Below are positions 8,505-15,700 of a stretch of DNA of 30,216 nucleotides, in pieces. Below the pieces are notes generated by a model. The model searched no databases and had not been told where the DNA came from. It worked only from the letters and a program-made list of their open reading frames with translations. The position numbers and the translations under genes were made by a program. Source of the stretch: JAVKSL01 sp039583695 (GTDB taxonomy: Bacteria > Actinomycetota > Acidimicrobiia > Acidimicrobiales > JAJPHD01); NCBI GenBank assembly GCA_039583695.1, contig JAVKSL010000033.1, forward strand, positions 1 to 30,216, given 5' to 3'. The stretch's first letter is position 1. Each line of letters begins with the position of its first letter.

Positions 8505-9314
8505 TCAAGCGGGTTTGCGGGCCTGGACGGTAGCGGCCGCGGCGTGGGCGTGCACCCGGTGGGTCTCGCAAATTGTGACCTCGACCAACCCAGCTGCGTC
8601 CAAGGCCTGCTCGAACTGTGCCTGGGTGAGGGCGCCGGCGATGCAGCCGGTCCAGCTCTGCATGTCGGATCGGGTGGCGTCGTCCATATCTGAATCAGCG
8701 ATGACATCGGACACGGCAAAGCGTCCACCTGGGCGCAGGACCCGGGCGACCTCTCGAAGCACCACCGACTTGTCGGCCGCCAGGTTGATGACGCAGTTCG
8801 AGATCACGGCGTCCACGCTGGCATCGGGCAATGGGATATCCTCCAGGTAGCCCTCCACGAACTCGACGTTGGTCACGCCGGCCGTCGCCGCGTTGCGCCG
8901 GGCGAGCTCGAGCATCTCCGTTGTCATGTCCAACCCGATCACCCGGCCCCCTGGGCCAACCCGGCGAGCCGAGATGAGCACGTCTGCACCGGCCCCCGAG
9001 CCGAGGTCGAGAACGATCTCCCCCGGGTGCAGATCGGCCACCGCCGTGGGCACCCCGCAGCCGAGCGAGGCGTCGAGCGCATCGTCGCTGGTGCCGTTGG
9101 CGTCGTCGCGTCGGTACAGCGCCGCCCCGAACACGACCTGTCCGGTCCCGCCGGTGATCTCCACCGGCGCCGAACCACAGCACGACGCTTCGATGGCGAC
9201 CCCGGCTTGGTTGTCGCCCCCGACAAAGGCTGTGGCCGCCGCCGCGTACCGGGTCCGGACGGCTTCGCGGATGTCGTCGGGGGCGGGCACGATCGACTGG
9301 TTGTTGTCGGGCAT
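8505..9314 (-). CDS. arsM: Arsenite S-adenosylmethyltransferase ArsM
   Basis: A 269-aa SAM-dependent methyltransferase of the ArsM family, which methylates As(III) as part of arsenic detoxification. Visible family features are an N-terminal region with a CCGS cysteine pair, SLGCGVPTAVADLHPGE, the SAM motif LDLGSGAGADVL, a cysteine in ISNCVINL, and a cysteine in SWTGCIAGAL. The cysteines are in the positions used for arsenite binding. The ATG at 9314 is preceded by TAGTTT with a 6-nt gap, so it may be leaderless. It is convergent with ispE (16-bp gap). No arsR, arsB or arsC is next to it, so it is an isolated arsenic gene in a housekeeping block and may have been acquired separately. Confidence 0.9.
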   Translation of the reverse strand: MPDNNQSIVPAPDDIREAVRTRYAAAATAFVGGDNQAGVAIEASCCGSAPVEITGGTGQVVFGAALYRRDDANGTSDDALDASLGCGVPTAVADLHPGEIVLDLGSGAGADVLISARRVGPGGRVIGLDMTTEMLELARRNAATAGVTNVEFVEGYLEDIPLPDASVDAVISNCVINLAADKSVVLREVARVLRPGGRFAVSDVIADSDMDDATRSDMQSWTGCIAGALTQAQFEQALDAAGLVEVTICETHRVHAHAAAATVQARKPA

Positions 9315-9320
9315 CTCAAC

Positions 9321-9326
9321 AAACTA
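9321..9326 (-). promoter_or_regulatory. Candidate -10 box of arsM
   Basis: TAGTTT on the minus strand ends 6 nt before the arsM ATG, giving a probable leaderless start. No ArsR-type operator was recognised here. Confidence 0.35.
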
Positions 9327-9359
9327 ACGAGACCAGAGCACCGAGTCGTCCGGAATCCT

Positions 9360-9458
9360 CTACCCGAAGAACTCGTCGACCACTGTTGCCAGCTGAACAG
9401 AGCCGAAGATGTCGTAGTGGGTGCGCCCCGGCAGGACCGCCAGACGGGCCGGGCTATC
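9360..9458 (-). pseudogene. C-terminal remnant of an alpha/beta hydrolase
   Basis: The minus strand reads ARLAVLPGRTHYDIFG and then VQLATVVDEFFG before a TAG at 9362-9360. This resembles the last ~30 residues of alpha/beta hydrolases, where LAVLPGxTHY carries the catalytic histidine. There is no start codon, and an in-frame stop lies just upstream at the bS22 end. It is best read as the tail of a deleted gene between bS22 and arsM. Recognition rests on a short match only. Confidence 0.5.
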
Positions 9459-9472
9459 AAGCCGTTACTTAC

Positions 9473-9571
9473 CTACTTACCGGCGCGGCGCTGCCAGCGG
9501 GTGGCCTTCAGCATCTTCTTGTGCTTCTTCTTGCGCATCCGCTTCCGGCGCTTCTTGATAAGTGATCCCAT
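9473..9571 (-). CDS. Small basic ribosomal protein bS22 (AURKAIP1/COX24 domain), 32 aa
   Basis: A 32-residue protein starting MGSLIKKRRKRMRKKKHKKM and ending in TRWQRRAGK. This is the bacterial AURKAIP1/COX24-domain peptide, known in actinobacteria as the extra small-subunit protein bS22. The GSxIKKRRKRMxKKKH core is diagnostic. The ATG at 9571 follows a GGGCGAG ribosome-site-like run. A TATCGT box lies at 9587-9582. It is divergent from tRNA-Gln, and its length puts it below most gene-calling cut-offs. Confidence 0.9.
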   Translation of the reverse strand: MGSLIKKRRKRMRKKKHKKMLKATRWQRRAGK

Positions 9572-9642
9572 CTCGCCCGCAACGATAGCGGGTCCAGGCT
9601 CCCACGGCGCAACCGGCTACCCTGTTGCGACGAGGGGTCCGG

Positions 9643-9713
9643 TCGGGGATCGTCCAACGGCAGGACAGCAGACTTTGAATCTGCGAATCGAGGTTCGAGT
9701 CCTCGTCCCCGAG
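9643..9713 (+). tRNA. tRNA-Gln (anticodon TTG)
   Basis: The 71-nt cloverleaf is complete. The acceptor stem is TCGGGGA/TCCCCGA, the D stem GTCC/GGAC, and the anticodon stem GCAGA/TCTGC with loop CTTTGAA, giving anticodon TTG. The T stem is CGAGG/CCTCG with loop TTCGAGT, and the discriminator base is G. CCA is not encoded. A TACCCT box at 9618-9623 may be its promoter. Placement directly upstream of glmU-prs is common in actinobacteria. Confidence 0.96.
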
Positions 9714-9766
9714 CGAGGTGCCGCCCCGTTGCCCAGAGGGCCGGGGCCATCGGCTCGGCGTAGCAG

Positions 9767-9772
9767 TAGCCT
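9767..9772 (+). promoter_or_regulatory. Candidate -10 box for the DUF2630-glmU genes
   Basis: TAGCCT ends 7 nt before the ATG at 9780. This is the same sequence and spacing as the box in front of ychF, and suggests a leaderless transcript separate from tRNA-Gln. Confidence 0.45.
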
Positions 9773-9779
9773 GGTCACC

Positions 9780-10016
9780 ATGGAGGACAGCGAGATCAAG
9801 GCACGCATCAACGAGCTGGTCGAAGACGAGCACCGGCTTTGGTCTGCCGGCAGGGGCTTGAGCGACGACGAAAGGGCCAGGCTCGCCGACCTGGAGGAGA
9901 GCCTGGACCAGTGCTGGGACCTGTTGCGCCAACGCCAGGCGAGGCGAAGCGCCGGGCTCGACCCGAACGATGCCCATGTTCGGGACGTGGAGACGGTCGA
10001 GCACTACCGCCAGTGA
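9780..10016 (+). CDS. DUF2630 family small protein
   Basis: A 78-aa acidic, helical protein of the actinobacterial DUF2630 family, function unknown. The family pattern is visible: an N-terminal INELVEDEHRLW, a central LADLEESLDQCWDLLRQRQA with coiled-coil character, and a C-terminal DPNDAHVRDVETVEHY. The ATG at 9780 starts the conserved region. The stop overlaps the glmU GTG (GTGA), so translation is probably coupled. It sits between tRNA-Gln and glmU. Confidence 0.85.
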   Translation: MEDSEIKARINELVEDEHRLWSAGRGLSDDERARLADLEESLDQCWDLLRQRQARRSAGLDPNDAHVRDVETVEHYRQ

Positions 10017-10855
10017 ACCACACGCCGGGAGCCGCCTCCCGGTGCCTCACGGCGATTGTCCTGGCTGCCGGGGAGGGCAAGCGGATGCGCTCCGGCCTGC
10101 CCAAACCGCTACATCCGGTTTGCGGTCGTCCCATGATCTGCCACGTGCTCGATGCCCTCGCGGGCCTCGACGCCCTCGCGGAGCTGGGCTCCACACACCC
10201 ACAGGTCATCATCGTCGTGGGACACGGCGCAGCTGCGGTCGTCGAGACCGTTACCGCCCAAGGCCCGCCCGGCCTCGTGGTGCACTTCGCCGAGCAATCC
10301 ACCCGGCGCGGCACCGGGCACGCGGTCACTACGGCCCTGGTGAGCCAGTCTCAATTTCTCCAAGATCTGCTCGTTCTCCCCGCCGACACGCCCCTCCTCC
10401 AGACCGAGACCCTCTCCGCGCTTGTAGCGACCCACCGTGACACCAACGCCGCCGCGACGGTCCTCACTGCCCGGCTCGAGGACCCCACCGGCTACGGGAG
10501 GGTCCTCCGGGACGGCAACGCTTGTGTCGCACGCATTGTCGAGCAGGCCGATGCCACCTGCGCCGAAGCAGCCATCGACGAGGTCAACACCTCGATCTAC
10601 TGCTTCCGGGTCGAAGCCCTGGCCCCCGCCCTGGCCTGCCTCGACGACGCCAACGCCCAGGGCGAGTTGTACCTCACCGATACCCTGGCCCTGCTGCGGA
10701 CCCAGGGCCATCGGATCGCCTCGCTCCTGATCCACGACCCGACAGAGGTGGCCGGAGTCAACGACCCCGACCAGCTGGCCGCCGTCGACGCGGCGATGCG
10801 CGCCCGGTTGCGCTACGGTCGCCCGAATGGAGTTGGCATCCAAAAAACAACTTGA
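10013..10855 (+). CDS. glmU: N-acetylglucosamine-1-phosphate uridyltransferase, GlmU without acetyltransferase domain
   Basis: The 280-aa product covers the nucleotidyltransferase half of GlmU, which makes UDP-GlcNAc from UTP and GlcNAc-1-phosphate for cell-wall synthesis. Motifs are LAAGEGKRMRSGLPKPLHPV near the N-terminus, STRRGTGHAV, LPADTPLL, GYGRVLRD, EVNTSIYCF and LTDTLALL, then the short linker GVNDPDQLA. The protein stops about 30 residues later. The left-handed beta-helix acetyltransferase half of ordinary GlmU (about 450-490 aa) is absent, and the downstream DNA is prs, not a decayed remnant. The same cell must acetylate GlcN-1-P some other way, or this is a paralogue. GTG at 10013 overlaps the DUF2630 stop. 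Confidence 0.88.
   Translation: MNHTPGAASRCLTAIVLAAGEGKRMRSGLPKPLHPVCGRPMICHVLDALAGLDALAELGSTHPQVIIVVGHGAAAVVETVTAQGPPGLVVHFAEQSTRRGTGHAVTTALVSQSQFLQDLLVLPADTPLLQTETLSALVATHRDTNAAATVLTARLEDPTGYGRVLRDGNACVARIVEQADATCAEAAIDEVNTSIYCFRVEALAPALACLDDANAQGELYLTDTLALLRTQGHRIASLLIHDPTEVAGVNDPDQLAAVDAAMRARLRYGRPNGVGIQKTT
10814..10819 (+). promoter_or_regulatory. Candidate internal -10 box of prs
   Basis: TACGGT inside the end of glmU finishes 7 nt before the prs ATG. The same hexamer and gap precede mshD. It may give prs its own leaderless transcript in addition to read-through. Confidence 0.4.
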
Positions 10856-11798
10856 GCTCTACGCAGGTCGTTCCCATCCCGACCTGGCGCGCGCCATCGC
10901 CGAGCACTTGGGGGTGGCCCTGGGCAATCCCAACTTGCGAGAGTTGCCCGACAGCGAGTACCACTGCCAGTTCGGCGAGTCGGTCCGGGGTGCCGACCTG
11001 TTCATCATCCAGGCGCACGCACGCCGGGTGAACGACTCGATCATGGAGCAGTGCATCATGATCGACGCGGCCAAGCGCGCCTCGGCACGGCGCATCACCG
11101 CGGTCTGCCCGTACTTCGGCTACTCCCGCCAGGACCGCAAGGCGTCGGGGCGCGAGCCGATAACCGCCAAGCTGGTCGCCGACCTGCTCGCCGCGGCCGG
11201 CGCAGATCGGATCGTGAGCATCGACCTGCACTCGAGCCAGATCCAGGGATTCTTTGACGGGCCGGTGGACCACCTGACCGCGATGCCGATCCTGGTCGAC
11301 TACCTGCGCGCCGACCAGGCCAGCGACCTGGTGGTGGTCGCCCCTGATGCCGGGCGGATCAAGGTAGCCGAACGTTTCAGCCAGCACTTGGGCGCCGATC
11401 TGGCTTTCGTGTACAAGCGCCGTCCCAAGGGCCAGGCAGGCCGGGTCGAGGCGCTGGAGGTGGTGGGCTCGGTGGCAGGACGGGCCTGCGTCATCATCGA
11501 CGACATGATCGACACCGCGGGCACGGTATGCGCCGCGGCTGACCTGCTGTTGGACCGAGGCGCCTCTGAGGTCTGGGCGATGGCCACCCACGGTGTGCTA
11601 TCGGGCCCCGCCGTTGACCGCCTGAGCTCCTCGAGGCTTACCAAGGTGGTGATCACCGACACCCTGCCCCTGGCCTCCGAACGTCGATTCGACAAGCTGG
11701 AGGTCCTGTCGGTGGCGCCAATCATGGCTGACGCCATCCTGGCCGTGTTCGAGGACAGCTCGGTCTCGGAGATCTTTGGCGGCGACAACCAAACCTGA
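10827..11798 (+). CDS. prs: Ribose-phosphate pyrophosphokinase (PRPP synthetase)
   Basis: Makes PRPP from ribose-5-phosphate and ATP for nucleotide, His and Trp synthesis. The 323-aa product has the full class I architecture: SEYHCQFGESVRGADLFIIQ near residue 45-65, CPYFGYSRQDRK, DLHSSQIQGFF, the PRPP loop VIIDDMIDTAGTV, and the C-terminal TDTLPL. Length is normal. The ATG at 10827 lies within the last 29 bp of glmU in another frame, so the two genes overlap. It is convergent with pntB, with only 12 bp between stops. Confidence 0.97.
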   Translation: MELASKKQLELYAGRSHPDLARAIAEHLGVALGNPNLRELPDSEYHCQFGESVRGADLFIIQAHARRVNDSIMEQCIMIDAAKRASARRITAVCPYFGYSRQDRKASGREPITAKLVADLLAAAGADRIVSIDLHSSQIQGFFDGPVDHLTAMPILVDYLRADQASDLVVVAPDAGRIKVAERFSQHLGADLAFVYKRRPKGQAGRVEALEVVGSVAGRACVIIDDMIDTAGTVCAAADLLLDRGASEVWAMATHGVLSGPAVDRLSSSRLTKVVITDTLPLASERRFDKLEVLSVAPIMADAILAVFEDSSVSEIFGGDNQT

Positions 11799-11810
11799 GG
11801 CGCCGCGGCC

Positions 11811-13235
11811 TTACGCCGCCCTGACCGCTGCCAGCAGCTTGGTCAGACTGTCCTTGGCGTCGCCGAACAGCAGGACGGTCTTGGCGTCGTAGAGCAGGGA
11901 GTTCTCGATCCCGGCGAAGCCAGGTCGCATGCTGCGCTTGAGGAACACCACGTTGGCAGCCTGGTCCACGTTCAGGATCGGCATTCCATAGATCGGGCTG
12001 CCGGGCACGTCGCGCGCCGCCGGGTTCACTACGTCGTTGGCTCCCACGACCAGGGCCACGTCGGTGGAGGCGAACTGCGGGTTGGCGTCGTCCATCTCGA
12101 TCAGGCTCTCGTAGGGCACGTCGGCCTCGGCCAGCAGGACGTTCATGTGCCCCGGCATCCGTCCGGCGACCGGGTGGATTGCATAGGCCACCTCGACCCC
12201 CCGATCCTCCAGCGTCTTGACCAGGTCCGCGATGACGTGCTGGGCCTGGGCGACGGCCAGGCCGTAGCCGGGGACGATGAGGACCTTGCGCGAGTAGGCC
12301 AGCAGCGTGGCGATGTCGTCGGCATCGCTGGAGCGCACGGGGCGGGAGTCGGCCTCGCTGATGGCGGTGGAGCCGGCAGACGAGACCGCCGCTGGCTTGA
12401 AGCAGCCGAAGGTGATGTTGGGCAGTGAGCGACCCATTGCGTCGCTCATCATCTTGGTGAGCAGGGCGCCTGAGGCACCGACCAGGGTGCCGGCCACGAT
12501 CAGGATCGTGTTGTTGAGCACGAACCCGTCGGCGGCGACCGCTAGGCCGGTGAAGGAGTTGAGCAGCGAGATGAGCACAGGGGTGTCGGCCCCGCCGATG
12601 GGCAGGACGATGGCCGCGCCCAGCGCTATGGCCAGGATGGCCATAGCGGCGACGGCGGGCAGGGTGGGGTTGACCACGCTGTAGAAACCGAGACCCACGA
12701 CGGCCAGGCCCATCCCGCCGTTCGCGATGGGTTGGGCCGCATAGGTGATCGGCCGCCCGGTCATGAGCGCCTGCAGCTTGGCGAAGGCCAGGGTGGATCC
12801 GGCCAGCGATCCGCAGCCGATGACCAGGCCGAACAGGATCTCGACCACCTTGTCCGAGCCGAGGCCGGGAGCGCCGGGAGCGCCGGGGACGTCGTGGAGG
12901 AACTCGACCAGCGACACCAGGGCCGCGGCCCCTCCACCCACCCCGTTGAAGATGGCCACCATCTGGGGCATCGCGGTCATCTTGACCTTGCGGGCTGCGG
13001 GGATCCCGACGACCGCGCCGATGGCCATGCCGGTGGCGATGATCCAGTCGTGACGGTAGTTCTGGTTGGCGAAGGTCAGAGCTACCGCGATGACCATGCC
13101 GGCGACACCGATGAGGTTGCCGCGTCGGGCCTGCTTGGGAGATGAGAGTGCCTTGAGGGCGAGGATGAAGCAGACCGTTGCGGCCAGGTAGATCCCGGTC
13201 TGATCGACAGGTGAGAGGGTGAGGGCGACAAGCAC
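11811..13235 (-). CDS. pntB: NAD(P) transhydrogenase subunit beta PntB
   Basis: Membrane and NADP(H)-binding subunit of the proton-translocating transhydrogenase, which reduces NADP+ with NADH at the expense of the proton gradient. The 474-aa product has about eight N-terminal membrane helices (domain II). The soluble domain III carries VPGYGLAVAQAQHVIADL, AGRMPGHMNVLLAEADVPY, VVGANDVVNPAARD, FLKRSMRPGFAG and LFGDAKDSL, all NADP-binding signatures. The start is GTG at 13235, 6 bp after the pntAB stop. It is last in the leftward pntAA-pntAB-pntB operon. Confidence 0.96.
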   Translation of the reverse strand: MLVALTLSPVDQTGIYLAATVCFILALKALSSPKQARRGNLIGVAGMVIAVALTFANQNYRHDWIIATGMAIGAVVGIPAARKVKMTAMPQMVAIFNGVGGGAAALVSLVEFLHDVPGAPGAPGLGSDKVVEILFGLVIGCGSLAGSTLAFAKLQALMTGRPITYAAQPIANGGMGLAVVGLGFYSVVNPTLPAVAAMAILAIALGAAIVLPIGGADTPVLISLLNSFTGLAVAADGFVLNNTILIVAGTLVGASGALLTKMMSDAMGRSLPNITFGCFKPAAVSSAGSTAISEADSRPVRSSDADDIATLLAYSRKVLIVPGYGLAVAQAQHVIADLVKTLEDRGVEVAYAIHPVAGRMPGHMNVLLAEADVPYESLIEMDDANPQFASTDVALVVGANDVVNPAARDVPGSPIYGMPILNVDQAANVVFLKRSMRPGFAGIENSLLYDAKTVLLFGDAKDSLTKLLAAVRAA

Positions 13236-13241
13236 GGCGGC

Positions 13242-13712
13242 TCAGCTCCCGGTGCCGGGGCTTGGGTCGTCCGGGTCTGCGGTCGGTGCGGCTGGTTCGG
13301 CGGTAGAAGGGGTGAGCTCGGCGCTCGGAGGGGTGAGCTCGGCGGTCGGTGCGGCTGGCTCGGCGCTCGGAGGGGCCGCCGCCACCCCTGCTCCCCCCGC
13401 CGCTTCGGCGGCTCGGGGGTGAGCGACCTGTCCCCGACCCTTGAACATCTCCAGCATACGGTCGGTCACAGTCACCCCGCCGACGATGTTGAGGGTCGCC
13501 AGGGTCACCGCGATCAGGGCCAGGGTGACCTCGAGCGGTCCTTGCGCCTCGTTGGCGATGATCATCGCCCCCACCAGGATCACGCCATGGATCGCGTTGC
13601 TCCCCGACATGAGCGGCGTGTGAAGGATGCTCGGAACCTTGGAGATCACCTCGAATCCCACGAACGCCGACAACACGAAGATCATCAGCAGGGTTACCGG
13701 TTGATCGATCAC
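13242..13712 (-). CDS. pntAB: NAD(P) transhydrogenase alpha subunit part 2 (PntAB), with repetitive C-terminal tail
   Basis: A 156-aa membrane subunit carrying the helices found at the C-terminus of fused PntA. It has three hydrophobic segments: LLMIFVLSAFVGFEVI, the NAIHGVILVGAMII region, and LALIAVTLATLNIVGG. Between the first two are VPSILHTPLMSGSNA, a family signature. After the last helix, TDRMLEMFKG leads into a ~55-residue tail made of Pro/Ala/Glu/Thr units such as AEPAAPTAEL and PPSAEL, which ordinary PntAB (about 100 aa) lacks. The GTG at 13712 overlaps the pntAA stop by 4 bp (GTGA). Confidence 0.92.
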   Translation of the reverse strand: MIDQPVTLLMIFVLSAFVGFEVISKVPSILHTPLMSGSNAIHGVILVGAMIIANEAQGPLEVTLALIAVTLATLNIVGGVTVTDRMLEMFKGRGQVAHPRAAEAAGGAGVAAAPPSAEPAAPTAELTPPSAELTPSTAEPAAPTADPDDPSPGTGS

Positions 13713-14842
13713 GCTGTAGCTTCCAGAGCCTCGCGGGTGGGGACGTGGCGGACCTCGCCTCCGGCGGTCACGCAGCACCCAGCCACCACTGCGTCGTCGA
13801 AGTCCGGGGCAAGCTCTCCGTCCTTGGTCATCAACACGACCAGGTTGGCGACATTGCGGGCGTAAAGAGCGCTGGCGTGGGTAGGCATGGTCGCAGCGAT
13901 GTCCGCAGGTCCGAGGATCTTCACCCCGCTGTGGTCGACCTCCTCACCCACCTTGGTCAGCTCGCAGTTCCCACCCGTGGCCGCGGCCAGGTCCACGATC
14001 AGCGAGCCGGGCCGCATCCCCTCGACCATCGCGGCGGTTACCAGCAGTGGTGCCCGGCGTCCGGGGATCGCGGCCGTGGTGATGACCACATCGGAGGCGG
14101 CCACATGGGTGGCGATAAGCGCCTGTTGGCGGGCCAGGAACTCCGCCGTCTGCTCCCCAGCGTAACCACCCGACCCCTCGACCGTCTCCAGCGGCAGCTC
14201 CACGAACGACGCTCCCAGGCTGCGCACCTCGTCTCGTGCCGCGGTGCGCACGTCGTAGGCGCTCACCACCGCTCCGAGGCGCCGGGAGGTGGCGATGGCT
14301 TGGAGGCCAGCCACTCCGGCACCCATCACCAGGACCTTTGCGGGCGGAACGGTCCCGGCCGCAGTCATGAACATCGGGAAGAACTTGGCCAGCCGATTTG
14401 CCGCGAGGAGCGCCGCCCTGTAGCCGGCCACTGTCGCTTGGGACGACAGTGCGTCCATTGACTGGGCCCGACTGATCCGCGGGACCAGCTCAAAGGAATA
14501 TGAGGTGATTCGTCGCACCGTCAGTGCCCGGATGAGATCGAGATGCGACGCCGGGGCCAGGAAGCTCACCAGGGATGATCCCTCCCTCAGCGCACCGGCC
14601 TCCTCGAGGCTCGGCGCCTGGACCTTGGCCACCATGTCGGCACCGTCTAGCAGCTCGGACGGCCCCGGTATCACCTCGGCGCCAGCCTTTACGTAGGCGT
14701 CGTCGCTGAAGCCCGCCCGGTCTCCGGCTCCCGCCTGGATGGACACCGTCACGCCAGCCTTGGTCAGCTTGGCCAGGGCGTCGGGAACCAGCGCCACCCG
14801 CTGCTCGCCTGCGGTGGTCTCGGTGGGTACGGCGAGTCTCAC
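13709..14842 (-). CDS. pntAA: NAD(P) transhydrogenase alpha subunit part 1, NAD(H)-binding (PntAA)
   Basis: The soluble NAD(H)-binding subunit (domain I), 377 aa. It begins VRLAVPTETTAGEQRVALVPD, typical of the alanine dehydrogenase/PntA N-terminal fold, and has the Rossmann loop VLVMGAGVAGLQAIATSRRLGA split around GAGVAG, the Asp of AYDVR, and GSLIVDLAAATGGNCELT. It ends after the soluble domain, so the alpha subunit is split as in many actinobacteria and alphaproteobacteria. The start GTG at 14842 has a GGGGGTG ribosome site 6 nt upstream. It is divergent from the VIT-family gene with 75 bp between. Confidence 0.95.
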   Translation of the reverse strand: MRLAVPTETTAGEQRVALVPDALAKLTKAGVTVSIQAGAGDRAGFSDDAYVKAGAEVIPGPSELLDGADMVAKVQAPSLEEAGALREGSSLVSFLAPASHLDLIRALTVRRITSYSFELVPRISRAQSMDALSSQATVAGYRAALLAANRLAKFFPMFMTAAGTVPPAKVLVMGAGVAGLQAIATSRRLGAVVSAYDVRTAARDEVRSLGASFVELPLETVEGSGGYAGEQTAEFLARQQALIATHVAASDVVITTAAIPGRRAPLLVTAAMVEGMRPGSLIVDLAAATGGNCELTKVGEEVDHSGVKILGPADIAATMPTHASALYARNVANLVVLMTKDGELAPDFDDAVVAGCCVTAGGEVRHVPTREALEATA

Positions 14843-14900
14843 GGTGTCACCCCCAGCATCGTCATCCTCCGTAGTTTGGTCTGCTGACCCTCTCCAGGCC

Positions 14901-14917
14901 AGCGCTACGATAGCGCT
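14901..14917. promoter_or_regulatory. Perfect palindrome overlapping the -10 box and start of the VIT-family gene
   Basis: AGCGCTACGATAGCGCT is a perfect inverted repeat, with 7-bp arms and a 3-bp centre. It contains TACGAT (14906-14911), which ends 6 nt before the ATG at 14918. A protein bound here would block promoter opening. It looks like an operator for the metal transporter; the regulator is unknown. Confidence 0.55.
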
Positions 14918-15673
14918 ATGGCGAAAGTTACGGTTCCCTCGGAGCGGATCCAGCCCAGGAGGCCTGAGCCTCCCATGCCCGAGCACAACCATCGCGACGT
15001 CAAAGGTGGAGCGGCACGGGCAGGCGTGTTCGGGATCAGCGACGGGCTGGTGTCGAATGTGTCATTGATCCTGGGCGTGGCTGGCGCGTCGGCTGGACCG
15101 GGTCCCGTTCGTCTGGCGGGACTCGCCGGGTTGGTCGCCGGGGCGTGCTCGATGGCGGCAGGCGAGTACGTCTCGATGCGCGCCCAGCGCGAGCTGTTCG
15201 AGAAGGAGCTGGACGTCGAGCGCACCGAGATCCGCCGGCGCCCGATGGCAGAGATGCGTGAGCTGGCACATCTGTACGAAAGCCGGGGTGTCGAGCCTGC
15301 CATGGCCAAAGAGCTGGCTGCGGTGATGATGCGCGACCCCGAGACGGCGCTGGACACCCACGCCCGGGAGGAGCTGGGCCTTGACCCGACCCAGCTGGGG
15401 TCGCCAATCCAGGCGGCGCTCTCGTCGTTCGTGTCGTTTGCGCTCGGTGCCGTGCTCACTCTCATCCCGTGGTTCATCACCAGGGGGGCCACCGCCGTGA
15501 TCGCGTCGGTGGTCATCGGGGTGGTCGCTGCGCTGGCTGTTGGCGCGGGTCTGTCCTTGTTCACCTCCCGGACGTGGTGGTACTCGGCGTGCCGCCAGCT
15601 CCTGCTGGCAGCAGTGGCGGCGGGCATCACTTACGGGATCGGTACTGCCGTTGGGGCCACCGGGGTGGCCTAA
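14918..15673 (+). CDS. VIT1/CCC1 family Fe2+/Mn2+ transporter
   Basis: A 251-aa membrane protein of the vacuolar iron transporter (VIT1/CCC1) family, which move Fe2+ or Mn2+ out of the cytoplasm. Family features are GVFGISDGLVSNVSLILGVAGA in the first helix region, AGACSMAAGEYVSMRAQREL in the second, and a cytoplasmic metal-binding helical hairpin with ERTEIRRRP and HAREELGLDP. Three more hydrophobic segments follow. The ATG at 14918 directly follows a palindrome and fits a leaderless mRNA. An ATG at 14975 with AGGAGG 11-12 nt upstream is an alternative that loses 19 non-conserved residues. It is convergent with mshD. Confidence 0.88.
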   Translation: MAKVTVPSERIQPRRPEPPMPEHNHRDVKGGAARAGVFGISDGLVSNVSLILGVAGASAGPGPVRLAGLAGLVAGACSMAAGEYVSMRAQRELFEKELDVERTEIRRRPMAEMRELAHLYESRGVEPAMAKELAAVMMRDPETALDTHAREELGLDPTQLGSPIQAALSSFVSFALGAVLTLIPWFITRGATAVIASVVIGVVAALAVGAGLSLFTSRTWWYSACRQLLLAAVAAGITYGIGTAVGATGVA

Positions 15674-15700
15674 GCGGCTGGTAGGCATTTGGTTGTCCAA

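Noticed and set aside
14918..14974. Short N-terminal extension of the VIT protein as certainly coding
   Set aside because: Not rejected as start, but the 19 residues are not conserved and an alternative ATG at 14975 with AGGAGG exists, so the start remains open.
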